Assembly (NCBI GenBank): GCA_003415625.1
Contig: PYIU01000001.1
Coordinates: 8,000,210 to 8,064,209, forward strand
Reading direction: 5' to 3'
Length of the DNA stretch: 64,000 bases
Source: Aquanectria penicillioides
Taxonomy: Eukaryota; Ascomycota; Sordariomycetes; Hypocreales; Nectriaceae
Position 1 is the first letter of the stretch. Every line of letters begins with the position of its first letter. This document shows, piece after piece, positions 55,608 to 64,000 of this stretch. The position numbers were made by a program, and so were the translations under genes. The notes under the pieces were generated by a model. The model saw nothing but the letters and a program-made list of their open reading frames with translations, was not told the origin of the DNA and ran no database searches.

Positions 55608-57917
55608 CTAAATCATAGTCACTACCTCCCATTTATGACACGGCAGCATGTTCCATAGCTCGAGGAAAATCACAGTGGCCATGTAGGACGCTCGTCTTCT
55701 CAGGCCACCTTCCTTGATCACGGGCCAGCAGTATAACCGATACTTGCCTCGATGCTTTCTAGGCTTCGTCATCTGCCCAGCAAATACGACCACCAGCTCT
55801 ATTTGTTCAAGCCCTTCGCCGCTGTGGTCATGAGCCTGGTGCTCTTCTTTAATGCGATGAAATGCGTTTCCTATCATGATAGAAAACGGATATGTCTGGC
55901 TGATCATTTTGAGATCGCTCGGCGCGTGCGACGAAGGCGTGGCTCCGAAACCAGCCGAAGGGTCGTAACGTATCATTGCGGTTTCCGTGTAAAACGCCAG
56001 GGCGCTATGTCCAAGAGATGGCGACAGATGTAATTCTGGAGCAAGGTCCTTGTCTGCTACCTCTGTCACGAGATAGGGGCCAGGCTTGCTTGGATCTGGT
56101 GTTGGAGCCAATAGTTCGCCAAGAGGCTTGGGTCTGCTTCGCCAGTGCGAGCCGTCCAAGATTGGGATTGGGTTGGCAGTGCTCCCGTCAAAGAAAAAGA
56201 ACCGCGGGCTGTGTGGATCAGGTTCGTCGCCGTAAAAGTCGACGAGCTGTCCGCCTTGTATCCATCCCATCCAGGACCAAGTAGGGAAGGGTACTTGAAC
56301 GATGGTTCCATCTCCATGCTTGATAGTATGCTTTCCCTTGCGTAGTCGTCTTTCCGGCTTAAATGTCCATTCCCACATCAGAAATGAACCAAATGATCCA
56401 TGAGGGAGACCCCATGAGAACTCGTGGCCGCCCCATTTCTTGGCGAGGAAGTTTTGCGTCCCAAGATAGGCGCGGCCAATATCAGCCTCGAAGGTGAGTT
56501 GACGTTTCGAAAAAGTGACAGCAATCTGCTGGTATTCTAGGGAGTCGAATTTGGAGTCGTACCTTATAACTCTGTCAACGCTTGTATTTGACCCAAAGTC
56601 CTCTGTTGCGTCCTCGCTCAAGTGTCCTTCACGGCAGTTCCAGTACACCTGCTCCGACGTAAAAAACAGTACCCTTCGCGAGACGAGAGCCTCCTGAAAA
56701 GTCCAGGCACGCTGTGCCCAGGGCGTGTCGGAGATCCACTCCGGCTCTTGGAACTTGGTCTGTCTCCGCAGTTGTTTGTGGTCTATCGCATCAATTAGTG
56801 GCACGCCTCGTGCCTCGATGAACCGTTGCTGGAGAGATCGAGTTTCAGGACGGACCCCAGGGATACCGGCATGGGCATCTACACCGGATGCAGCAACAAT
56901 TGTTAACGTGCTCTCGTGGTAGATGGAGTCCATCTTGTCGATTACGTCAATCATGTCCATTTCGTCATTCTGTACGATGCATAGGCTGTCGACCCAAAGG
57001 TAGTCGATTTGTAACTTGTCACATACTGTGATGGCGTCGACAATAGTCTGTGGTGGCGCTGTGGCATTGAGACTGCCAGGACGTTTTAGTTCAGCAATGT
57101 TCTCCTTGGTTAGCCGCAGGAACGGCTTTGTCCCCCAGACGTAGCTCAGAGTTGCAAATTGCGGCAGTGGCAGTTCAACAAGCTCAACGATGCACATGTT
57201 CTGGATATCGACCAGTCTGAACCTAGGCAAGCTAAAGGAACTCCTTTCTAACCGACAGATGGCGTGATCCTCACTGCAGAGTCGTAGCCACTTCCGAAGC
57301 GTCTCAAAGTCAATGAGAAGTGGCCGTACGCGGCCAAGGGCTGGCTCCAAGCTTCCAAAAGTTTCTTCGGCCCGGTTCTTCCAGTGTTTGCTTCGAGGCC
57401 CAGAATCACCGGGAAACTCAACTCTCCAGCTACCCGGAGATGTGTAGGTGATGGTGTCCTCTCCGTACTCTGTCTTGGATCTGTGAGTGACGGGAACACG
57501 CCCTCCGGGGCCACTTCGTTGTATGATAATCTCTGTCCACGTTTTCGCAACTTGAATATAAATACACAGTACCGTTCTATGTGTTATGCCCTCGAATCCA
57601 AAAGACCAGCTGCGCACTTCTCTTGCACCTTCGATTGAGATTGTTATTGTCGCATTGCTAATTTCCTCGTCCGTGACGTCTTCCAGACTCAGATCACGGA
57701 GCCGGCCATGAGTACTGATCCACGTCGAGCTATGGCGGATTCGATACTCAATCAAATCAGCTAGTTTAGCGCACAACTTACATTCGCTGCCATGGACGCG
57801 CAGCTCATGAAGTTTGAGTGTTTTGCCGTCGTCACAATGACGGTAATGATATGAGTCGGTGCCGACCAGTTCAAACTCGATGTTATCGCACCAGTGCATC
57901 AAGACTACCACAAACAC
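55608..57917 (-). CDS. HET-domain protein
   Basis: Intronless 769-aa frame. The HET domain spans about residues 255-410: FATLSYVWGTKPFLRL, then IVDAITVCDKLQIDYLWVDS, LCIVQNDEMDMIDVI, MDSIYHESTLTIVAASG and, at the end, WAQRAWTFQEALVSRRVLFF. The N-terminal part is Cys/His-containing (HGSECKLCAKLADLIEYR), as in many large HET proteins, and the C-terminal half has the usual HET tail (TWSWMGWIQGG). HET domains trigger cell death on non-self contact in filamentous fungi, but most family members are not proven incompatibility genes. The start is the first ATG; an upstream exon is possible because the N-terminus is not typical. Confidence 0.9.
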   Translation of the reverse strand: MFVVVLMHWCDNIEFELVGTDSYHYRHCDDGKTLKLHELRVHGSECKLCAKLADLIEYRIRHSSTWISTHGRLRDLSLEDVTDEEISNATITISIEGAREVRSWSFGFEGITHRTVLCIYIQVAKTWTEIIIQRSGPGGRVPVTHRSKTEYGEDTITYTSPGSWRVEFPGDSGPRSKHWKNRAEETFGSLEPALGRVRPLLIDFETLRKWLRLCSEDHAICRLERSSFSLPRFRLVDIQNMCIVELVELPLPQFATLSYVWGTKPFLRLTKENIAELKRPGSLNATAPPQTIVDAITVCDKLQIDYLWVDSLCIVQNDEMDMIDVIDKMDSIYHESTLTIVAASGVDAHAGIPGVRPETRSLQQRFIEARGVPLIDAIDHKQLRRQTKFQEPEWISDTPWAQRAWTFQEALVSRRVLFFTSEQVYWNCREGHLSEDATEDFGSNTSVDRVIRYDSKFDSLEYQQIAVTFSKRQLTFEADIGRAYLGTQNFLAKKWGGHEFSWGLPHGSFGSFLMWEWTFKPERRLRKGKHTIKHGDGTIVQVPFPTWSWMGWIQGGQLVDFYGDEPDPHSPRFFFFDGSTANPIPILDGSHWRSRPKPLGELLAPTPDPSKPGPYLVTEVADKDLAPELHLSPSLGHSALAFYTETAMIRYDPSAGFGATPSSHAPSDLKMISQTYPFSIMIGNAFHRIKEEHQAHDHSGEGLEQIELVVVFAGQMTKPRKHRGKYRLYCWPVIKEGGLRRRASYMATVIFLELWNMLPCHKWEVVTMI

Positions 57918-58429
57918 CAGAGATGGTCCTGGATTTCCAAATAAGAGCTTTTATGATAAGAAAAGTTGCAAGTGGACTGAGATGGTGCTTTGGCCAGCCT
58001 GCAAGAAAGATGAGGGGAGTGAGATAATATTATCTCAGTTGATGCCTAGCGGTGGGCTCAACGCCAATTTTTTTCCCTACATCAGCGGACCTGACTAACC
58101 CTGAAAACAGGGCTGAGTGCGCGCGACATAATGAGGTTCCGTCAACCTCATCAGGTTGGTGATCCACCTCTGAAGCACTGCCTTTCACGCTGATACTCAT
58201 TTTATTCTTGTTTCAGCTCTGAATGTGTGTCTATGATGATACAATTTCACGTACATTGTCGTTCGGAAGGAATACCCACACAGCTTCCATCCATCTACTG
58301 GTACACCGAGATCACGCACTACGTGGGGACTTGGCGTCATCGAATTCTCTGCCTCGCCATATTTGCCGCCGTCAAGAATGACAAGTCAACTCCAGCTGCC
58401 ATGGTCTAGATCTTTTTCCACCACAGGTA
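57918..58429. other. Intergenic with an 18-bp perfect palindrome
   Basis: No gene seen. The palindrome at 58020-58037 is listed separately. Confidence 0.5.
58020..58037. repeat. 18-bp perfect palindrome with back-to-back GATA cores
   Basis: TGAGATAATATTATCTCA reads identically on both strands and holds two inverted AGATAA cores, about 0.1 kb upstream of the HET frame start. Confidence 0.7.
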
Positions 58430-58759
58430 TTAGTAGTCTGGCATTGCCTTCTCGTACAGCTCGAACAGCCTATCTGCCACCAGGTCCCCAAATTGCTCCT
58501 TCCACTTCGCGAGTTTCGGCCCCAAATCTAAGTAACAGGGCGATTTCGATTTATCAATTCCGGTCGAGTTACACAGCCCGCTCATAAAGCTAAGATGGCG
58601 TGCACTGATATTTCCATCGTCTTGTGACTTGATGAGTCCATGCCACAGAGCTCCCACAATTTGACAAGGCAATGATGTCGGTTGTATCATCAGCGTCAGC
58701 GACAATCGGGTTGAAAGAGGGTTTGGAATTCTAAGGACTTTGCATCTCACAGGAGCCAT
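58430..58759 (-). CDS. Hypothetical small protein
   Basis: A 109-codon minus-strand frame, MAPVRCKVLRIPNPLSTR... to ...LFELYEKAMPDY. The last third (AKWKEQFGDLVADRLFELYE) looks like a genuine amphipathic C-terminal helix region, and the frame begins with ATG. I cannot name the family; it could be the last exon of a longer gene with its 5' part lost, since nothing upstream (58760-59110) extends it convincingly. Confidence 0.35.
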   Translation of the reverse strand: MAPVRCKVLRIPNPLSTRLSLTLMIQPTSLPCQIVGALWHGLIKSQDDGNISARHLSFMSGLCNSTGIDKSKSPCYLDLGPKLAKWKEQFGDLVADRLFELYEKAMPDY

Positions 58760-59703
58760 TACCGTTGTACAATTAGCGCGAGAACTGAAGGCTTGTCACA
58801 AAAGCCCAGGTCTAATCAAAGATGGCAATATCAGTCACGCGCGTCTCTGCTCTGTACCAGGATTCAAACGCAAGCGCGGGGCGCCTGATGAGTATATTAG
58901 GTCTTCAGGAAGTCACAAATTCATCGGGAAAGAAAGTTGGGTTTGTGATGCGACAGAGTCCGAATTATTCTTGTCCACCGCAGCACGAGCGGGAAAAGGT
59001 GGTGCTGCATTCTGGGTTCTGCCGCCATATATCTTGTGTCTCCCAACAAGCCACCGCATCATGCATGAGAGAAAAAAAACGAAGGATGGCAAAGCATATG
59101 CATTAAGATATTGAAAGAGGGCAGATCTACTAATAAAATAAAAAATGGCTGGTTGCAGGTTGAGACCTACATATGAATGACGTTGTAGAACAGATGTGAC
59201 CGCAGTGTGCATCGATTCAGAGTGATGGCGCTCGACCCTGGGCCTTTGACCGGAGCCTCCATAAGCAATTCTCGGAGGCCTCTGGAGCAACGGTGGACCG
59301 GTTAAATATCTAAGCATGTCATCGAAGAACCCGGGCGCAACTCTGAGACTTGGCTGTCCTGGATTTCCTCCGACCAGCAAATTTCTTACAACACTCGCAG
59401 AAGGCAAAGTTCAATCGTGTCCAAGTTAATTTAGACTATTCCAGCCGCCGCTCGATACTCAGCCATAGTGCGAGGCATATTCGCAAGGGCTGGGCGAGGG
59501 TGTCAGCAAAAAGCCTTGCTCTCCGCCTTTCCCTGCTTGAGTAAATATGCGTCTCGCTTGTGAAAATGCACGTGAACAGATCCACTACTGCAGGCAACCG
59601 TCCAAGTGCTGACATGGCAATCAACCGCGATTTGTTGAGCATCCATTCAATCGATCAATATTCGCGTGTATCGCGTCCTCTGTGACTATCGGAAGCAAAA
59701 GTA
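58760..59703. other. Intergenic, nothing recognised
   Basis: Only short overlapping frames without domains. Confidence 0.45.
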
Positions 59704-60906
59704 GTGGCCATGGCACCTGATACGTTTCACCAGTTTTCCAAACTTCCACCAGAGATCCGAAGACAGATTTATCTGGGAGCAATCGAGCCCCGAATTGTCC
59801 ATGTTCGGGAAGACCCAACTCCCGACTACAAGGCGTACCACGGTTTTGCAGAGTGGCTTTCAAACTTGCCTCATATCAATCTTCATCCTTCGCTGACTTA
59901 TTTTGCTCATAATTGGGCTCGCTACTTCACCGGCGACCCGGACGAGGTGGTGATGCATATTCGCAATTCCGGCTCAACTCTTCATCAAACAACACTTGAC
60001 TCCTTTGGCTTTTCGGGTCCCCGGCAGCAGCCACCACCGTGGGAACCCACATCGCGAACTCCGGAGATCAATCCACTCTTGCTCTGGGATCATCCTGCAT
60101 TGGCCTGGCACCTTTGTAGGGAGAGTGCACTTCGGAGCTCTGCTCCCATCCCGCCACTTCTTCATGTGTGCCGGGAATCGCGCCAGGTCATGGTTGATGC
60201 CGGCTATCAATTGGCATTCCGGACTCGTACCGCGGGGCCTAGGACTTGGTTTTTCTTCCAACATGACATTCTCTACCTTAAACCAACCATTTACAACTCG
60301 ATGGTACTTGATGCAAGTCAATTCAACGTCGGGCTATTCCATCCCGAAGACCTCGTCAAAGTTCGTTACCTTGCATTGCGCGGGGCTCTGAATCCCCTTT
60401 GGGGAGATCACCGGTTATTTGAAACAGCCAGATTGCTCCCGAGCCTTGATACTCTGTTTCTAGTGCTTGTAAATGCAAATGAACTGTCTGCACCTAGCTG
60501 GGGTCGAGTCGGCATGGATATGGACAGGGTTCGAGGGGACAGTACCGATACAAGAGAGATTCGCAAGTGGGAGTATGTATCATGCAAAGAAAGGGATGTA
60601 ACAACGGCATCACTAGCTTGGTGTGACCCATTCTGGTACCACCAACATGGCAGGGGTGCCTCCGAAGGCTTTTTGGCCTCCATGGTTGAACTTATCAATA
60701 ATCGTCTCACGCTGATGAGAGAAAAGCTCGACGAGGATGCGGGAATGGCCTCCTGGAACCCCCCAGACCTTCAAATAGTTCACGTTGGTTCAAAGCATTG
60801 CTTGGACCTGATGCGCTCGGTCCAGGAATGGTTCACACAAAAGGAGGAAGAAGAACAACGTAAATATCTCGATACTTGGTGCAATTTCGGACGAGATTGG
60901 TGGTGA
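59704..60906 (+). CDS. 2EXR-domain protein
   Basis: Intronless 400-aa frame. The N-terminus TFHQFSKLPPEIRRQIYLGA followed by IEPRIVHV is the defining 2EXR block (F-x-x-F-x-x-LP-EIR-x-x-I...PR), and the paired block PIPPLLHVCRESRQVMVDAG comes later, as in the family. An acidic helical C-terminus follows (TQKEEEEQRKYLDTW). 2EXR proteins are greatly expanded in Pezizomycotina with unknown function. The second ATG two codons downstream is an equally possible start. No frameshift; intact. Confidence 0.85.
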   Translation: MAMAPDTFHQFSKLPPEIRRQIYLGAIEPRIVHVREDPTPDYKAYHGFAEWLSNLPHINLHPSLTYFAHNWARYFTGDPDEVVMHIRNSGSTLHQTTLDSFGFSGPRQQPPPWEPTSRTPEINPLLLWDHPALAWHLCRESALRSSAPIPPLLHVCRESRQVMVDAGYQLAFRTRTAGPRTWFFFQHDILYLKPTIYNSMVLDASQFNVGLFHPEDLVKVRYLALRGALNPLWGDHRLFETARLLPSLDTLFLVLVNANELSAPSWGRVGMDMDRVRGDSTDTREIRKWEYVSCKERDVTTASLAWCDPFWYHQHGRGASEGFLASMVELINNRLTLMREKLDEDAGMASWNPPDLQIVHVGSKHCLDLMRSVQEWFTQKEEEEQRKYLDTWCNFGRDWW

Positions 60907-61393
60907 CGCATTTGCGGGGAACGTACAAATGATGCTCAAGCTTTACATCTTCGGCAACATTCGTTTGAGACATGGCTCGGCACTACAGATATGTCAAAGC
61001 GTGGAGACCGAGCACGAATAGGGTTATGGCCGGGGACGCTACGCCCCGCACCAAGACCAACGGCGATGCAATTCATCAAGCATGTTTCATACCCCGCTCC
61101 TACGGCAACAGCATTCCTCGGCTCGCCAGGATGGAATCTGTCCACAGTGAATAGGCAGCCGAGGATGTCTGTCGCAGTGTATATGGATAGAGCCGATTCG
61201 ATGAGCAGGTGGCAAAGGAATGCGGAGGCACGGGCCTGGAACACGATGAAAAAAGACACAAAATGGCCCTTCAAGAACGGATCAGTATTATAGCCAAAGG
61301 CAGCAATTGGGCGCGGTCTCCCCATCTTTCTACTTCGAAGGTACACAAATGCCTTGGTTTGACCATATGAACAGTTCCTACCGTAAACCCACA
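60907..61393. other. Intergenic, nothing recognised
   Basis: About 490 bp between the 2EXR gene and the paraoxonase-like gene; no supported gene. Confidence 0.45.
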
Positions 61394-62784
61394 ATGTATC
61401 TCAAGCGTGGTATTCAAATAGGTCTGGTCATCCTCATTCCTATCATCATATCGCATTTAATTTCTATTTTCCATATGCTTCGCGTTTTCGGAGTCTTTCG
61501 GCAAGTTGATCATACTATAATACAAAACCCTGGAGATTTTGTGACTATCCAAGATACTGTCAACTGCGAGGACTTACACTATCATGAAGATAGCCACTCA
61601 ATATTCACAGCCTGTGAAGACTCCCTCTCCACAAGATTTTCATGGTTTCCACCCCTTGCAATATTCAACAATCCAGAGGTGGCCTTGAAAGCTCGAGGCT
61701 CCATCCACGTCATCAATCCAGAGGAAAGTACTTGGCCATACGGTAACCCTTCAAGATATGCTAACTTGGATGTTAGACCAAAACCTCGCGCCGCCTAGAG
61801 CTGATTGGCTTTGATGGTCCATTCATCACGCACGGGATTGACATCATCAGCACAACTGAGTCCAGTGAGAGGGTTTTATACATCTTTGCGGTCAACCATG
61901 TACCACACAGAGATCGTTCTGATGTTGAAGAAGACCACCCCGGTCACCAAAATATTCCAAATCATTTGAGACCCGATCCACGCATAGAAATATTCCGCCA
62001 CGTTTTGGGAAGCGACTCAGCACAATACATCCGTTCAATCAAGCATCCTTCAATCAGGACTCCAAATGATATTTTTGCACTCAGTCCTAAGTCGTTCTTC
62101 GTCACAAATGATCATTACTATTCTCACGGCATGATGCGAAGCATCGAAGATCTTCATGCAGGCGCCAAATGGTCAAACATAATCCATGTTCAACTACCCG
62201 AGGAGTCCGTGAACGAGTCCGACACTGAAGCTACGTTTAACACTAGTGTTGCCCTCTCAAAAGTCCGAAACAATAATGGGCTCGGACACGGGGCCTCTAA
62301 GGACCAGATATTAATAGGATGCCCTACCAGTGGGATTCTTCATCTCGGTCAGCTGCCACAGGGCACCAACAAAGAGATTGAAATCCTAGCTGCTCTTCAA
62401 TTCGACACTACCATTGATAACCCCACATATTTCAAAGACCCCTACGCCAACTCATCATTTGATGCTTCGGGTTACGTCATGGGAGGCCTTACACGCGCGG
62501 TAGATCTGCACACCACATGTCATGATCCACAGGCCAAAGAAGCAGTGATGGTATGGTATGTACCTTATGCAAATCAAAAGATGAAATCCACCAAGGAAGT
62601 TTCTTTCGGCAGCTTAGAGAAGCGATTGATATTTGAAGATGATGGACACAGAGTTCGAAGCTCAAGCGTAGCTCTGCTTGTCGCGATTGATCCAGCCTTG
62701 GAGGGCGGGCGACGCAAGGCATGGCTATTTGTATCAGGGTTTTTATCGGAGAGTATAGCGGCTGTAAAAGTTGACCTTGAGTAG
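61394..62784 (+). CDS. Membrane-anchored paraoxonase/arylesterase-like protein
   Basis: Exons 61394-61742 and 61799-62784 give 444 aa. The intron (GTAACC, branch GCTAAC, acceptor CCTAG) restores the frame as WPY-ELIGFDG, so what first looks like a frameshift is normal splicing. The N-terminus has one TM or signal-anchor helix (GLVILIPIIISHLISIF). The propeller domain shows PON features: NCEDLHYHEDSHSIFTACED, GFDGPFITHGIDIISTTE, LYIFAVNH, SIKHPSIRTPNDIFALSPKS (the Asn of the calcium site), FFVTNDHYYSHGM and DQILIGCPTSGIL. These resemble calcium-dependent six-bladed PON-like esterases or lactonases. Substrate unknown. An upstream in-frame ATG at 61307 is possible, but the ATG at 61394 directly precedes the anchor helix. 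Confidence 0.82.
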
Positions 62785-62935
62785 AGGAAAAGTGAAACCA
62801 AGTCAGGGATTGATTTCAATACTTGATATTCATATTATTTCTGGAGTCAAACGTGACGCGCCAAAATTGTCTATTCACCAGCAATGCCGACTACACCGTT
62901 CGCGGAATTTTACTCTCAGGAGATATTATTGTTTA
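62785..62935. other. Short spacer before transposon
   Basis: Non-coding; flanks the left target-site duplication. Confidence 0.5.
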
Positions 62936-62943
62936 TATCTTAT
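62936..62943 (+). repeat. Left target-site duplication TATCTTAT
   Basis: Identical to 63782-63789 and immediately adjacent to the TIR. Confidence 0.9.
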
Positions 62944-62990
62944 GAGAATTGATATTGGCCGCAACAGCTATTGATATTTACCGCAACAGC
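62944..62990 (+). repeat. Left terminal inverted repeat
   Basis: Starts GAGAATTGATATTGGCCGC. Internally it is two 20-22-bp direct copies of TTGATATTNRCCGCAACAGC in tandem. Confidence 0.9.
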
Positions 62991-63734
62991 CCCACTTTTT
63001 GTCACGTGCAAGACGGAATATTATTATCCCGGGCCAAACCCCGCCCGAAATTACAACTCCACAACTTAACTTCCCCTTTTCATCTACATATGCCGCCTAC
63101 ATTCGCGGCCGGCCGCAGAAGGCTGTAAACAGCAAGCTTAAGGTCCCTAACTAACTTAAGGCCGCTGGCCAAGGGCAACAGGACCTCACATCAACCTCAA
63201 CCCCAACCTCAAGCCCGGCTTCAACTATAAGCCTCACAGCGACCCTAACCCCAACCCTAACCCCCCTAGCAAAGCCAAGTCCCTGCTATACACAACCGGC
63301 TATGAGGGCAAGCGCCTGATGAATACTCTTACAGTTAGAGGTTGAGGCTCAAGCCGGGCCAAGGGTCTTGTCTCGCACTTAAGCGGCGTCTGCAAGAGGA
63401 TCAAATCCACCTATAAATACAATACAAATTGTAACGAGGGCCTAATGGGCTTAAGGAAGCAAGGCAGCAGGCACCCCATTAAGGAACAGCATATTAGCAA
63501 CGCCGGGCGAAGAGGAGTGCATTATAGCTAGATTGATGTAAACTGCCTAAAATTGGCTCTATATATAGCTATTTACAGTATTGAATTGTAATAAAATGGA
63601 CTTTTAGAGTAAATTGGGGTGCAATTTAGGGGTATTTGGTGTATGCTATAACCTGCTAGTAATAAATTAGGTATAAAGAAGGGAATAAGGGGAAAGAAAA
63701 TTAAGTCTGGGAGAAATTTTAGGCGTCACGTGAT

Positions 63735-63781
63735 GCTATTGCGGTAAATATCAATAGCTGTTGCGGCTAATATCAATTCTC
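63735..63781 (-). repeat. Right terminal inverted repeat
   Basis: Reverse complement of the left TIR with two substitutions (one G/A, one C/T); ends CAATTCTC. Confidence 0.9.
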
Positions 63782-63789
63782 TATCTTAT
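63782..63789 (+). repeat. Right target-site duplication TATCTTAT
   Basis: Identical to 62936-62943 and immediately adjacent to the TIR. Confidence 0.9.
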
Positions 63790-63852
63790 AGTGCAAGATT
63801 TTGGATTTTTGTTGAACTATAAATTCTAATCCCTTTTCATGTTTTGTCTGAG

Positions 63853-64000
63853 CTATTTACTAGCATCACCAGCAACCATACAGCCAGCCTCGATGTTGTT
63901 GCCGACCGGGTCAAGGATAAATGCGGCATAATAGTTGGGGTGAATATGAGCTCGGGGTCCTGGAGCGCCGTTGTCCTTGGCACCAGCCACCATGGCTGCA
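63853..64000 (-). CDS. VOC/glyoxalase-family protein (3' part)
   Basis: The last ~48 codons of a minus-strand gene that runs off the right edge: GAKDNGAPGPRAHIHPNYYA, then AFILDPVGNNIEAGCMVAGD and the stop at 63853. The H-x-NYYAAF-x-DPxGNNIE block is the C-terminal end of glyoxalase/bleomycin-resistance/dioxygenase (vicinal oxygen chelate) proteins, with the metal-ligand Glu in NNIE. The transposon is inserted only about 70 bp beyond its stop, so it may affect its 3' UTR. Confidence 0.8.
   Translation of the reverse strand, partial: AAMVAGAKDNGAPGPRAHIHPNYYAAFILDPVGNNIEAGCMVAGDASK

Larger units (their letters stand above)
62944..63781. mobile_element. 838-bp non-autonomous TIR transposon (8-bp TSD, hAT-like)
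   Basis: 47-bp terminal inverted repeats (62944-62990 and 63735-63781) differ at only two positions and are flanked by a perfect 8-bp duplication TATCTTAT on each side. An 8-bp target duplication is typical of hAT elements (also P and Merlin). The interior encodes no transposase; an open stretch around 63180-63340 (NPNLKPGFNYKPHSDPNP region, then SKAKSLLYTTGYEGKRLM) may be a coding relic of a parent element that I do not recognise. A CACGTG-containing GTCACGTG lies subterminally on each side (63001-63008 and 63724-63731). Confidence 0.9.

Noticed and set aside
61728..61800. Apparent frameshift in the paraoxonase-like gene
   Set aside because: A 56-nt intron (61743-61798) with donor GTAACC, branch GCTAAC and acceptor CCTAG joins the two frames exactly, giving 445 whole codons including the stop.

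Overview
The window is nuclear DNA of a filamentous ascomycete (Pezizomycotina, most likely Sordariomycetes). Most genes carry short 45-100 nt introns with GT...CTAAC...AG signals. The gene content is typically fungal: fusarinine-type siderophore genes, a HET-domain protein, a Zn2Cys6 regulator, UstYa/DUF3328, a 2EXR protein and LaeA/UMTA-type methyltransferases. A pectate lyase and a cutinase suggest a plant-associated or saprotrophic lifestyle. The species cannot be fixed from sequence alone.

Layout. (1) 1-16.3 kb is an iron-acquisition cluster: a SidH-like enoyl-CoA hydratase (partial, -), a SitT-like full ABC transporter (+), a SidF-like hydroxyornithine transacylase ending in the peroxisomal signal SKL (+), and a MirB-like siderophore-iron importer (+). 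The shared 3 kb promoter between sidH and the ABC gene holds three exact copies of the SreA-type GATA motif ATCWGATAA. The ABC gene has a one-base reading-frame break before NBD2. (2) 18.1-21.6 kb is a decayed block: an SDR gene with frameshifts and a Fungal_trans_2-type regulator with four in-frame stops. (3) 23.2-26.8 kb holds a membrane-anchored kelch protein and an orphan multi-pass membrane protein.

(4) 28.1-42.3 kb is the most interesting part. A secreted, Kex2-type repeat precursor (eight HHQG units, seven Lys-Arg sites, one Cys per unit) is transcribed head-to-head with a UstYa/DUF3328 oxidase. An extended SDR reductase lies on one side and two intact LaeA/UMTA-type methyltransferases on the other, with a PL1 pectate lyase between the methyltransferases. 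This is the gene arrangement of dikaritin-type fungal RiPP clusters (ustiloxin, phomopsin, asperipin). However, the repeat sequence (His-His, Asn/Ala-rich, single Cys) is unlike the known Tyr/Phe-containing cores, so the product would be new if the assignment holds.

(5) 44.2-50.2 kb has a GPI-type cupredoxin, a decayed Ser/Thr-rich secreted protein gene and a cutinase. (6) 51.5-55.2 kb has a Zn2Cys6 regulator divergent from a classical SDR. (7) 55.6-62.8 kb has a HET-domain protein, a 2EXR protein and a membrane-anchored paraoxonase-like protein. (8) 62.9-63.8 kb is a complete 838-bp non-autonomous DNA transposon with 47-bp terminal inverted repeats and a perfect 8-bp target duplication. The window ends in a VOC/glyoxalase-family gene (partial, -).

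Exon structures were built by hand from splice consensus and frame continuity; phases were checked and sum to whole codons for every gene called intact.
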